Shown: positions 8,475 to 16,074, counted from the stretch's first letter. The stretch: DNA of 32,198 nucleotides from Streptomyces sp. UW30 (GCF_008042075.1 NZ_RDBN01000033.1:473552-505749); one strand, 5' to 3'. Numbers and translations: made by a program. Notes: generated by a model not told the origin, from the letters alone.

Positions 8475-8479
8475 TTATG

Positions 8480-10405
8480 TCACCTCACGATGGTCGCGAC
8501 GGGGAGCTTCTCGATCCGGATCGCCGACGCCTTGAACTCCGCCGTCCCCGCGATCGGGCAGTTCGCCTCGATCGTCAGCTGGTTGGTGTCCACCTCGTCG
8601 GGAAAGTGCATGGTCATGAAGGCGAGCCCGGGCCGCAGCGCGGGGTCGACCCACACCGGCGCGACGACCGAACCGCGCCGCGAGGACACCTGGACCTCCT
8701 CGCCGACGACGACCCCGTACCGCTCGGCGTCCTCCGGGCTGATCTCGACGTACTCGCCGCGCCGCAGCGGGGAGGCGAAACTCCCGCTCTGCACACCGGT
8801 GTTGTACGAGTCGAGCCGTCGCCCGGTGGTGAGGCGGACCGGGTACTCCTCGTCGGTGAGGTCGACCGGAGGATCGTGCTGGACGATCCCGAACGGCGCC
8901 GCCATGCCGCGCCTGGCCGGGTCGGTCTCCCACAACCGGCCGTGCAGATAGGTCGGTTCGACCTTCTCGGTGCTCGGGCAGGGCCACTGGATGCCCTGCT
9001 CCTCCGCCAGGCGTTCGTACGTCATCCCGTAGTGGTCCGGCGACACCGACCTGAGCTCGTTCCAGACCGCTTCGGCATCGGCGTACTTCCACTCGTGGCC
9101 GAGCCGGGCCGCGAGCTCGCAGATGATGTCGATGTCCTCGCGCGCCTCGCCGGGCGGGGTGACCGCCCGCCGCACGCGCTGAACTCGCCTTTCGCTGTTG
9201 GTCGTTGTGCCGTCGGTCTCCGCCCAGCCGGCGGTGGCCGGGAGGATGACGTCCGCCAGCTCGGCCGTCTTCGTCAGGAAGATGTCCTGGACGACGAGGA
9301 AGTCCAGCTCCCGCATGCGCCGTACGGCCTGCTCGCTGTCCGCCTCCGACTGCGCCGGGTTCTCGCCGATGCAGTAGACGGCCTTGAGGGTGCCCTCCTC
9401 CATCGCCTCGAACATCTCGGTGAGGTTGAGGCCGTAGTGGGGCTGGATCACGGTGTCCCAGGCCGACTCGAACTTCAGCCGGCTGTCGGGGTCGAGGATG
9501 TCCTGGAAGCCGGGCAGCCGGTTGGGGATAGCCCCCATGTCGCCGCCGCCCTGCACGTTGTTCTGGCCGCGCAGGGGCTGGAGCCCGCTGCCGTAGCGGC
9601 CGACGTGCCCGGTCAGCAGGGACAGGTTGATCAGCGCGCGGACGTTGTCGGTGCCGTTGTGGTGCTCGGTGATGCCGAGGGTCCAGCACAGCTGGGCGCG
9701 CTCGGCGCGGGCGTAGGCGTGGGCCAACTCCTTGATGGCGGCGGCCGGTACGCCCGTCACCTTCTCGGCCAGCGACAGCGTCCACGGCTCGACGAGTGCC
9801 TTGTACTCCTCGAAACCGCTGGTCGCGCGCCCGATGAACGCCTCGTTCGCGAGGCCCGCGTGGATGATCTCGCGGCCGATCGCGTGCGCCATCGGGATGT
9901 CGGTGCCGACGTTGAGCCCCATCCAGCTCTCCGCCCACTCGGCGGTGGAGGTGCGGCGCGGGTCGACCGCGTACATCCGGGCGCCGTTCCTGATCCCCTT
10001 CAGTACGTGCTGGAAGAAGATCGGGTGCGCGAAGCGGGCGTTGGAACCCCACATCACGATGACGTCGGTGTGCTCGATCTCCTCGTAGGAGGAGGTGCCG
10101 CCGCCCGAGCCGAAGGCCGCCGACAGGCCCGCGACGCTCGGCGCGTGGCAGGTGCGGTTGCAGGAGTCGACGTTGTTGGTGCCCATGACGACCCGGGCGA
10201 ACTTCTGCGCCACGTAGTTCATCTCGTTCGTGGCCCGGGCGCAGGAGAACATGCCGAACGCGTCCCGGTTGCGGGCCAGTCCGGCGGCCGCGCGGTCGAG
10301 GGCCTCCTCCCAGCTCGCCGGCCGGAAGGGCTCGTCGCGGGAGTCCCGGACGAGGGGGTGGGTGAGCCGGGTGTAGTTCTTCGGAGTACGGTCCCGTTTC
10401 CTCAT
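8480..10405 (-). CDS. Formate dehydrogenase catalytic subunit (Mo-bis-MGD domain, lacking the N-terminal Fe4S4 domain)
   Basis: A 641-residue molybdopterin oxidoreductase probably oxidising formate to CO2. It begins at the linker that follows the Fe4S4 domain in normal FdhA proteins (PLVRDSRDEPFRPASWEEALDRAA). It contains the active-site segment NVDSCNRTCHAPSVAG, with Cys86 in the position of the selenocysteine/cysteine ligand and His87 beside it. Further Mo-cofactor contacts are MWGSNARFAHP, DPRRTSTAEWAE, LNVGTDIPMAHAIG, QGGGDMGAIPNRLPG and TAELADVILPATAGWAETDGT. The C-terminal molydopterin-binding barrel starts near residue 525 (YPVRLTTGRRLDSYNTGVQSG). The ATG at 10405 lies 10 bp after the panE-like stop. 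The protein has no Fe-S ligands of its own beyond these, so it presumably pairs with the product of 5794-6654. Confidence 0.93.
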   Translation of the reverse strand: MRKRDRTPKNYTRLTHPLVRDSRDEPFRPASWEEALDRAAAGLARNRDAFGMFSCARATNEMNYVAQKFARVVMGTNNVDSCNRTCHAPSVAGLSAAFGSGGGTSSYEEIEHTDVIVMWGSNARFAHPIFFQHVLKGIRNGARMYAVDPRRTSTAEWAESWMGLNVGTDIPMAHAIGREIIHAGLANEAFIGRATSGFEEYKALVEPWTLSLAEKVTGVPAAAIKELAHAYARAERAQLCWTLGITEHHNGTDNVRALINLSLLTGHVGRYGSGLQPLRGQNNVQGGGDMGAIPNRLPGFQDILDPDSRLKFESAWDTVIQPHYGLNLTEMFEAMEEGTLKAVYCIGENPAQSEADSEQAVRRMRELDFLVVQDIFLTKTAELADVILPATAGWAETDGTTTNSERRVQRVRRAVTPPGEAREDIDIICELAARLGHEWKYADAEAVWNELRSVSPDHYGMTYERLAEEQGIQWPCPSTEKVEPTYLHGRLWETDPARRGMAAPFGIVQHDPPVDLTDEEYPVRLTTGRRLDSYNTGVQSGSFASPLRRGEYVEISPEDAERYGVVVGEEVQVSSRRGSVVAPVWVDPALRPGLAFMTMHFPDEVDTNQLTIEANCPIAGTAEFKASAIRIEKLPVATIVR

Positions 10406-10415
10406 ACGGCGCTCC

Positions 10416-11387
10416 TCATGCGGCGCTCCTCAGCGCGAGCAGGTCCGAGATGGCGTGCACGGTGCGCAGGGTGGGCACCTCCACGCCGGTGATCTCCGCC
10501 AACTCGACGACCGCCGCGAGGAGTACGTCGAGTTCGAGCGGCTTGCCCCGCTCCAGGTCCTGGAGCGTGGAGGTGCGGTGGTCGCCGACCTTCTCGGCGC
10601 CCGCGAGCCGGCGCTCGATGGAGACGCCGACCTCGCAGCCGAGGGCCTCGGCGACCGAGAGCGTCTCGGTCATCATGATCTCGATGACCTTGCGGGTGCC
10701 GCCGTGCAGGCACATCTGCCGCATGGTGGCCCGGGCCAGCGCGCTGATCGGGTTGAAGGAGATGTTGCCGAGCAGCTTGAGCCAGATGTCGTTGCGCAGG
10801 TCGGGTTCGACCGGGCACTTGAGGCCGCCGGCGATCATGGCCTCGCCGAGGTCCAGACAGCGTTTGGACACGCTGCGGTCGGGCTCGCCGATGGAGAACC
10901 GGGTGCCTTCCAGGTGCCGTACGACACCCGGGCCTTCGAGCTCGGTCGCGGCGTAGACCACGCAGCCGACGGCCCGTTCGGGCGCGAGCACCGCACTGAC
11001 CGTGCCGTCCGGGTCCACGCTCTCGACGCGGTGGCCGTCGTGGGGGCCGCCATGGCGGTGGAAGTACCACCAGGGGATGCCGTTCTGGGCTGCCACGACG
11101 GCCGTGGTGTCGTGCAGAAGAGGCTCGATCAGCGGCCCGCACGCCGCGTACGAGTTGGCCTTCAGACCCAGGAAGACGTAGTCGACCGGGCCGATCTCGG
11201 CCGGGTCGTCGGTGGCGTGGGCGCGGGCGGTGAAGTCGCCGCGCGGACTGAGCACCCGCACTCCGTGCTGCCTCATGGCCGCGAGATGCGGTCCACGGGC
11301 GATCAGGTGCACGTCGGCACCCGCGCGATGCAGCGCGGCTCCGACGTAGGCGCCGATGGCACCGGCGCCGAGGACTGCAACTTTCAC
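10416..11387 (-). CDS. 2-dehydropantoate 2-reductase family protein (PanE/ApbA-like)
   Basis: A 323-residue NADPH-dependent oxidoreductase of the ketopantoate reductase family. The N-terminal Rossmann motif is VAVLGAGAIGAYVGAAL. The C-terminal helical domain carries the family's catalytic lysine region (DLRNDIWLKLLGNISFNPISALARATM) and the late EVPTLRTVHAISDLLAL segment. The length is normal. The GTG start at 11387 has GGAG upstream. It is the first gene of the formate dehydrogenase operon (10 bp to the next gene). Its real substrate may be another 2-oxo acid rather than ketopantoate, because nothing here belongs to pantothenate synthesis; this is inference. Its promoter faces that of the OFA-type transporter across 257 bp containing a candidate GntR operator. 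Confidence 0.85.
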   Translation of the reverse strand: MKVAVLGAGAIGAYVGAALHRAGADVHLIARGPHLAAMRQHGVRVLSPRGDFTARAHATDDPAEIGPVDYVFLGLKANSYAACGPLIEPLLHDTTAVVAAQNGIPWWYFHRHGGPHDGHRVESVDPDGTVSAVLAPERAVGCVVYAATELEGPGVVRHLEGTRFSIGEPDRSVSKRCLDLGEAMIAGGLKCPVEPDLRNDIWLKLLGNISFNPISALARATMRQMCLHGGTRKVIEIMMTETLSVAEALGCEVGVSIERRLAGAEKVGDHRTSTLQDLERGKPLELDVLLAAVVELAEITGVEVPTLRTVHAISDLLALRSAA

Positions 11388-11478
11388 TTCGGAACGCTCC
11401 GTTCGGTCGAGGGAGTACCGCGGAGGTGGCTGGGAAGTTGTCGGACCGGCCGGAGAGCGGCCGAATCCTGTCGACGGA

Positions 11479-11494
11479 ATATTGTCTACAGTAT
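11479..11494. promoter_or_regulatory. Candidate GntR (FCD/VanR-type) operator in the formate operon/transporter intergenic region
   Basis: ATATTGTCTACAGTAT is an imperfect palindrome (ATAyTGT-nn-ACArTAT, 12 of 16 positions symmetric). Its TGTnnACA core resembles that of known FCD-type GntR operators. Read on the other strand, it matches 12 of 16 positions at 14230-14245, upstream of the local GntR gene. It lies 92 bp from the panE-like start and about 150 bp from the transporter start. The remainder of this 257-bp region (11388-11644) shows no confident promoter. Confidence 0.45.
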
Positions 11495-11644
11495 GGATAG
11501 GGGCTCAGCAAGGGGTCGCGCACGCCCTTCGCCACGGGTTTCCGGACAGCGTTCGACCGTTCGTCGCGCCCCGCATACCGCTCACCGCATACAGTCGACG
11601 TGCCGCCTTCTCAACGGACTTGCTCATCCCTACCGTTCGGGATC

Positions 11645-12988
11645 ATGAGTCCACCGCTCGCGCCCCCGGGATGGAGCCGCTGGCTGGTTCCGCCCGCCGC
11701 TCTCTCGGTTCATCTGTCCATCGGCCAGGCCTACGCCTGGAGCGTGTTCAAGCCCCCGCTCGAATCCGCGCTCGGCCTCAGCGGCACACAGAGTGCTCTC
11801 CCGTTCCAGCTCGGCATCGTCATGCTCGGGCTGTCGGCCGCGTTCGGCGGCACGCTGGTGGAGCGCAACGGCCCGCGCTGGGCCATGACCGTCGCCCTGA
11901 TCTGCTTCTCGTCCGGCTTCCTGCTGAGCGCCCTCGGCGCGGCCACCGAGCAGTACTGGCTGATCGTCTTCGGCTACGGCTTCGTCGGCGGCATAGGCCT
12001 GGGCATCGGCTACATCTCGCCGGTCTCCACCCTGATCAAGTGGTTCCCCGACCGGCCCGGCATGGCCACCGGCATCGCCATCATGGGCTTCGGCGGCGGC
12101 GCACTCATCGCCTCGCCCTGGTCGGCCCAGATGCTGGAGTCCTTCGGCAGCGACAGCTCCGGGATCGCGCTGGCGTTCCTGGTGCACGGGCTGTCGTACT
12201 CCGTCTTCATGCTGCTGGGCGTGCTGCTGGTGCGGGTGCCGCGCACCGAGAAGCCGGTCGGCGACGGGCCCAGCGCCTTCGACGGACCGCAGGTGTCCGC
12301 CCGCAACGCCGTGCGCACGCCCCAGTTCTGGTGTCTGTGGATCGTGCTCTGCATGAACGTGACCGCGGGCATCGGCATCCTGGAGAAGGCCGCGCCGATG
12401 ATCACGGACTTCTTCGCGAACACCTCCACGCCGGTGTCCATGTCGGCTGCCGCCGGCTTCGTCGCCCTGCTGTCGGCCGCCAACATGGCCGGCCGGATCG
12501 GCTGGTCGTCGACCTCCGACCTGGTCGGGCGCAAGAACATCTACCGGCTGTACCTGGGTGCGGGCGCGCTGATGTACGGCCTGATCGCGCTGGCCGGCGA
12601 CTCCTCGAAGCCGCTGTTCATCCTGTGCGCACTCGTGATCCTCTCCTTCTACGGCGGCGGATTCGCGACGATCCCCGCCTATCTGAAGGACCTCTTCGGT
12701 ACCTACCAGGTCGGCGCCATCCACGGGCGGCTGCTCACCGCCTGGTCCACGGCCGGCGTGCTCGGGCCGCTGATCGTGAACTGGATCGCCGACCGGCAGG
12801 AGGAGGCGGGCAAGGACGGCTCGTCCCTGTACACGATGTCCCTGTTCATCATGATCGGGCTGCTGGCCGTCGGGTTCGTCGCCAATGAACTCGTGCGGCC
12901 CGTCGATCCGCGCCACCACGTCCCCGTCCCGGCACAGAAGGAGAAGGAGGCCGCGGATGTCCAGCGACAGCAGTCAGAGTCCGCCTGA
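11645..12988 (+). CDS. Oxalate/formate antiporter family (OFA) MFS transporter
   Basis: A 447-residue, twelve-helix major facilitator of the OFA family, which exchanges or carries small mono- and dicarboxylates across the membrane. Family marks are the opening helix with SIGQAYAWSVFKPPLE, the loop after helix 2 (FGGTLVERNGPRWAM), GFVGGIGLGIGYISPVSTLIKWFPDRPGMATGIAIMGFGGGAL in the centre of the N-half, and NMAGRIGWSSTSDLVGRKNIYRLY and LKDLFGTYQVGAIHGRLLTAWSTAG in the C-half. The ATG at 11645 is preferred by homology to the family N-terminus, although its Shine-Dalgarno is weak (GGGATC). A GTG at 11600 would add 15 residues. It is divergent from the formate dehydrogenase operon, so formate is a likely substrate. 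No oxalate-degrading genes are nearby. Confidence 0.9.
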   Translation: MSPPLAPPGWSRWLVPPAALSVHLSIGQAYAWSVFKPPLESALGLSGTQSALPFQLGIVMLGLSAAFGGTLVERNGPRWAMTVALICFSSGFLLSALGAATEQYWLIVFGYGFVGGIGLGIGYISPVSTLIKWFPDRPGMATGIAIMGFGGGALIASPWSAQMLESFGSDSSGIALAFLVHGLSYSVFMLLGVLLVRVPRTEKPVGDGPSAFDGPQVSARNAVRTPQFWCLWIVLCMNVTAGIGILEKAAPMITDFFANTSTPVSMSAAAGFVALLSAANMAGRIGWSSTSDLVGRKNIYRLYLGAGALMYGLIALAGDSSKPLFILCALVILSFYGGGFATIPAYLKDLFGTYQVGAIHGRLLTAWSTAGVLGPLIVNWIADRQEEAGKDGSSLYTMSLFIMIGLLAVGFVANELVRPVDPRHHVPVPAQKEKEAADVQRQQSESA

Positions 12989-13091
12989 CCGCCGGGGGCT
13001 CATCGCCTTCGCCTGGGTATGGGTGGGGGCGCCGCTCGCCTACGGGCTCTACGAACTCGTGCAGAAGGCGACGCAGCTGTTCACCGGGTAG
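12957..13091 (+). CDS. Small membrane protein overlapping the OFA transporter (putative MFS small subunit)
   Basis: A 44-residue protein starting at the ATG at 12957, inside the last 32 bp of the transporter gene in another frame. It has a strong ribosome binding site, AAGGAGG, 6 bases upstream. The sequence has a polar N-terminus (SSDSSQSPPDRRG), one hydrophobic helix (LIAFAWVWVGAPLAYGLYELV, about residues 15-35) and a short amphipathic tail. The overlap and excellent RBS point to translational coupling with the transporter, and small partners of this kind are known next to OFA-type MFS genes. A role as an accessory subunit or stabiliser is inferred; nothing catalytic is visible. Confidence 0.8.
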   Translation: MSSDSSQSPPDRRGLIAFAWVWVGAPLAYGLYELVQKATQLFTG

Positions 13092-13240
13092 GTGTTCGGG
13101 AGTTGTTCGGGCGTCCGAGGGTCTGAGGGAAGCTGACAACGCGGGCGCCCGTTTCCTGTGGCATCACGTGCCCTCGTACCCGTGAGTCACTGATCAGACT
13201 GGTGAATCCCGCTACCCGAAGTTCGAGGGGATCACCAACG

Positions 13241-14179
13241 ATGAACGGCTCGCGCATCGCCGCAGTCGGGCACTATCAGCCCGCCAGGGTGCTCACCAAC
13301 GAGGAGCTGGCGGGCATGGTCGACACCAGTGACGAGTGGATCACGTCCCGGGTCGGCATCCGCACGCGGCACATCGCCGGGCCCGACGAGCCGGTCGACG
13401 AGCTCGCCGCCCACGCCGCCGCCAAGGCGCTCGCGACGGCGGGCCTCGCGCCCGGCGACATCGACCTGGTCCTGGTCGCCACCTCCACCGCCATCGACCG
13501 CTCCCCGAACATGGCCGCGCGGGTCGCCGCCCGGCTCGGCATCCCGTCGCCCGCGGCGATGGACGTCAACGTCGTCTGCGCCGGCTTCACCCACGCCCTG
13601 GCCACCGCCGACCACGCCGTGCGGGCGGGGGCCGCGGTCCGGGCGCTGGTGATCGGTGCCGACAAGATGTCCGACGTGACCGACTGGAGCGACCGTACGA
13701 CCTGTGTGCTGGTCGGGGACGGGGCTGGCGCGGCCGTCGTCGAGGCGTCCGAGCAGGCCGGCGTCGGGCCGGTGCTGTGGGGCTCGGTGCCCGAGATGGG
13801 GCACGCGGTGCGCATCGAGGGCCAGCCCGCACGGTTCGCGCAGGAGGGGCAGAGCGTCTACCGCTGGGCGACGACGCAGCTGCCGGCCATCGCCCGCCGG
13901 GCCTGCGAGCGGGCCGGCCTCGCGCCGCAGGACCTCGCCGGAGTCGTCCTGCACCAGGCCAACCTGCGCATCATCGAGCCCCTCGCCGAAAAGCTCGGTG
14001 CGGTCAACGCCGTGGTCGCGCGGGATGTCGCCGAGTCCGGGAACACCTCGGCCGCGAGCATTCCGCTGGCCCTGTCCAAGCTGGTGGAGCAGGGGAGGAT
14101 CTCCACCGGCGACCCGGTGCTGCTGTTCGGGTTCGGCGGGAACCTGTCGTACGCCGGACAGGTCGTCCGTTGTCCCTGA
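13241..14179 (+). CDS. Beta-ketoacyl-ACP synthase III (KAS III / FabH-like)
   Basis: A 312-residue condensing enzyme joining an acyl-CoA starter to malonyl-ACP. The catalytic triad is visible: C113 in DVNVVCAGFTHALATA, H238 in VVLHQANLRIIEPLA and N268 in ESGNTSAASIPLALSKL. The FabH dimer and pocket motifs TSDEWITSRVGIRTRHIA and GDGAGAAVV are present. The ATG at 13241 has GAGGGG about 10 bases upstream; an upstream GTG at 13202 is possible but less likely. No ACP, FabD, FabF or other fatty-acid genes surround it, so it is not the housekeeping fabH locus. It may prime a specialised acyl chain or act as an acyltransferase. The next gene downstream is a GntR regulator with its own candidate operator. 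Confidence 0.9.
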   Translation: MNGSRIAAVGHYQPARVLTNEELAGMVDTSDEWITSRVGIRTRHIAGPDEPVDELAAHAAAKALATAGLAPGDIDLVLVATSTAIDRSPNMAARVAARLGIPSPAAMDVNVVCAGFTHALATADHAVRAGAAVRALVIGADKMSDVTDWSDRTTCVLVGDGAGAAVVEASEQAGVGPVLWGSVPEMGHAVRIEGQPARFAQEGQSVYRWATTQLPAIARRACERAGLAPQDLAGVVLHQANLRIIEPLAEKLGAVNAVVARDVAESGNTSAASIPLALSKLVEQGRISTGDPVLLFGFGGNLSYAGQVVRCP

Positions 14180-14229
14180 CGCGCGTGTGATGTGACCAAC
14201 TCCCCGTTTCCCTGGCCTTTGTGCGCCGT

Positions 14230-14245
14230 AGACTGTAGACGAAAG
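14230..14245. promoter_or_regulatory. Candidate GntR operator upstream of the GntR gene
   Basis: AGACTGTAGACGAAAG contains ACTGTAGAC, which is identical to nine bases of the reverse complement of the site at 11479-11494; 12 of 16 positions agree over the full site. A second partial copy, AATCAATACTGG, follows at about 14249-14260. It lies 75-90 bp upstream of the chosen GntR start. It could mark autoregulation and a shared regulon with the formate operon and transporter; this is inferred. Confidence 0.4.
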
Positions 14246-14319
14246 ACAATCAATACTGGCTTTCAGTGACGATCGGCCACGGGATGCAGTCGCCCGGCGT
14301 TCGCCCAGGAGGGGAACCG

Positions 14320-14997
14320 ATGTTGTCGACAGGACTACCGCAGGGTGCGGTGCCCAAGCTCGAACGGCCCGGCCCGCTGCGCGACCGCGTCTACGAGGCG
14401 CTGCTCGAACTCATCACGACCCGCGCCCTCCAGCCCGGCCAGCACCTGGTCGAGAGCGAACTGGCAGGTCACCTGGGCGTGTCGCGCCAGCCGGTGCGTG
14501 AGGCGCTGCAGCGGCTGAACACCGAGGGCTGGGTGGATCTGCGGCCCGCACAGGGCGCGTTCGTGCACGAGCCGACGGAGGAGGAGGCCGACCAGCTCCT
14601 CACCGTCCGCACCCTCCTGGAGGCCGAGGCGGCCCGGCTCGCCGCGGCCCACGCGGACAGCGCCGGAATCAAGGCCCTGGAACAGCTGTGCGCGGAGGGC
14701 GAGAAGGCCGTCGCCGCGGACGACGTCGACACCGCCGTCGCCCTCAACGCCCGCTTCCACGCGAAGATCATGGAACTCGCCGGCAACGCGGTCCTCGCCG
14801 AGCTCGCCGCCCAGGTCGACCGCCGCGTCCGCTGGTACTACACACCGGTCGCCCGCCAGCGCGGCCACCAGTCCTGGATCGAACACCGCGGAATGATCGC
14901 GGCGATCACCGACCGCGACGAGGCCGGCGCCACACAGCTGATGCGCGAGCACACGGAGCACACGCGACGGTCGTACCACGCGCGCGGCAAGTCCTGA
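14320..14997 (+). CDS. GntR family transcriptional regulator, FCD subfamily
   Basis: A 225-residue regulator. The N-terminal GntR winged HTH spans about residues 17-80 (PLRDRVYEALLELITTRALQPGQHLVESELAGHLGVSRQPVREALQRLNTEGWVDLRPAQGAFV). The all-helical FCD effector domain has the likely metal/ligand histidines in NARFHAKIMEL, IEHRGMIAAI and LMREHTEHTRR. FCD regulators usually sense carboxylic acids or sugar acids. The ATG at 14320 is chosen over an in-frame ATG-like start at 14266 because AGGAGGGG lies 5 bases upstream. A TGTnnACA-like site upstream also occurs between the formate operon and the OFA transporter, so this protein is a candidate regulator of both, with a small carboxylate as ligand. 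Confidence 0.92.
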   Translation: MLSTGLPQGAVPKLERPGPLRDRVYEALLELITTRALQPGQHLVESELAGHLGVSRQPVREALQRLNTEGWVDLRPAQGAFVHEPTEEEADQLLTVRTLLEAEAARLAAAHADSAGIKALEQLCAEGEKAVAADDVDTAVALNARFHAKIMELAGNAVLAELAAQVDRRVRWYYTPVARQRGHQSWIEHRGMIAAITDRDEAGATQLMREHTEHTRRSYHARGKS

Positions 14998-15060
14998 GCG
15001 ACCCGCTCGTCGTCGCCGAAGTCGGTAGGGCTGAAGTGCGTGGGATACGGCGTTCCACGC

Positions 15061-15480
15061 TCACGGCAGCAGGCTGTTCCCGGTGGAGTCCGTGCGCGGG
15101 CTGGCGATTTGTACCCAGGTGCCCAGCTCGCGCTGTTCGATGCGGGTGACGCTGGCGGTGAGGGTGCGGTCGCGGGTCCGGGGGTCGGCGTACGGGTCCG
15201 CGCCGGTGTAGTAGAGGCGGCGTTCCGCCTCGACGGCTTCGCGGGCCTCGCTGAAGCGCAGGTAGTCGTCCTGCCAGTGGAAGACCGAGCGCAGGCCGGT
15301 GATCACGACGACGATGCCGCCCAGCACCGCGGGCACCTCGGTGCTCCTGGACGCCAGGACCGCCGAGACCGGGATCGCGGCGGAGACGAGCAGCAGCAGG
15401 GTCTCGGACAGCCGGAAGTTACGGCGGGCCCTGATGGCGGCACGGTGGTACCAGTCGTACGACCCGTTCGCCACGCGCAT
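15061..15480 (-). CDS. DUF4231-type membrane protein, 5' end altered
   Basis: A 139-residue protein resembling the DUF4231 family: a basic amphipathic start (GSYDWYHRAAIRARRNFRLSE), two membrane segments (TLLLLVSAAIPVSAVLA and VPAVLGGIVVVITGL, about residues 28-62) and a soluble tail (VFHWQDDYLRFSEAREAVEAERRLYYTGADPYAD...). No enzymatic role is known for the family. The reading frame stays open upstream of the ATG at 15480 through a Pro-rich stretch (PAPPPRSGGSPETGPGYA) until it runs into an inverted copy of a ROK gene fragment. The original N-terminus was therefore probably interrupted there. Whether translation now begins at 15480 is uncertain; no strong Shine-Dalgarno is visible. The gene may be a remnant. 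Confidence 0.65.
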   Translation of the reverse strand: MRVANGSYDWYHRAAIRARRNFRLSETLLLLVSAAIPVSAVLASRSTEVPAVLGGIVVVITGLRSVFHWQDDYLRFSEAREAVEAERRLYYTGADPYADPRTRDRTLTASVTRIEQRELGTWVQIASPRTDSTGNSLLP

Positions 15481-15536
15481 CGCATAGCCGGGGCCGGTTT
15501 CGGGCGAGCCGCCGGACCGGGGTGGAGGGGCGGGAA

Positions 15537-15782
15537 TCAGCCCCGGTTGCCGCAGGCGCAGGGGCGGCCGTCGGGCACGGCCTGGATGTGCCCGATGTCG
15601 CCCGCGCTGCCGGTGACACCGCGGTGGACGTCACCGCCCGCGACGATGCCGCAGCCGATGCCGGTGCCGATCTTGACGCAGAGGAAGTCGCCCACGGAGC
15701 GTGCGACGCCCGCGTGCTCGCTCTCGTCGTCGCCCCACGGCGGTCTCGGTGTCGGTTCGTCGGCCGAGGATCCCTGAGCCAT
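15537..15782 (-). pseudogene. Chimeric ORF: short hydrophilic N-terminus fused to an inverted ROK fragment
   Basis: Starting at the ATG at 15782, the frame reads MAQGSSADEPTPRPPWGDDES and then passes, in the ROK reading frame, into HAGVARSVGDFLCVKIGTG... and on to CACGNRG, where TGA at 15537-15539 ends it. The first part looks like a disordered N-terminus of the DUF4231 gene. The second is an exact copy of ROK residues about 196-255. The DUF4231 frame continues beyond the junction in another phase. I read this as an insertion or template-switch product that broke the 5' end of the membrane protein gene. An assembly artefact is also possible. Confidence 0.6.
15538..15718 (-). repeat. 181-bp inverted repeat, left copy (fragment of the ROK gene)
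   Basis: The reverse complement of this stretch is identical, base for base, to 16661-16841 inside the ROK coding sequence. Identity ends abruptly at both edges. The copies are separated by 942 bp. Perfect identity implies a very recent origin, ongoing gene conversion, or an assembly error. Confidence 0.95.
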
Positions 15783-15927
15783 GCGCGCCCCCCAAAGCAC
15801 TCCCTGTCAGCAGGGAAAGCGTAGCCAACCGGGCCCCGTTTCAGACCCCTTGAGGCAAACCGACGATCAGCGAGGACGTTTCCGGTCTCGGCCGGCGGCA
15901 CCCATCTGTCCGCCCTCGCGAGCCTCC

Positions 15928-15950
15928 CTTTGTCCTGTGAGTGGAGAAAG
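15928..15950. promoter_or_regulatory. Candidate ROK operator upstream of the ROK-ABC operon
   Basis: CTTTGTCC-N7-GGAGAAAG is an inverted repeat with one mismatch. A near-identical copy lies at 23569-23591. Similarity continues downstream (AAAGTTGAC...GCAAG, to 15972), and a TACGTT hexamer at 15999-16004 lies 71 bp from the start of the element, against 70 bp in the second copy. ROK repressors such as NagC and XylR bind inverted repeats with T-rich and A-rich arms. Binding by the adjacent ROK protein is inferred. The 15783-16074 stretch holds no gene; apart from this element and the -10-like hexamer I see nothing in it. Confidence 0.65.
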
Positions 15951-16074
15951 TTGACGGCAATCTGCGCGCAAGTCCTTCCCACTCCCGGCAGCCACTGCTA
16001 CGTTCCCCTCGAAAGCAGCCACGGACGTGGCTGAAACCCGGCGCGCTCAGGCCGATTGAGGCGGGGAGGGGCTC

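Noticed and set aside
5794..10405. A frameshifted, dead formate dehydrogenase
   Set aside because: The two halves are not adjacent, lie in reversed order, and each has its own start, stop, spacing and intact ligands, so a frameshift cannot explain the arrangement.
6642..10492. Long plus-strand open frames opposite the formate dehydrogenase genes
   Set aside because: The opposite strand carries complete Fe-S, FMN and Mo-cofactor motifs with coupled starts. The plus-strand frames show only His/Arg/Val-rich sequence without motifs.
11645..13091. An oxalate degradation locus
   Set aside because: Only the transporter family suggests oxalate; no formyl-CoA transferase or oxalyl-CoA decarboxylase gene is in the window, so formate or another small carboxylate is as likely.
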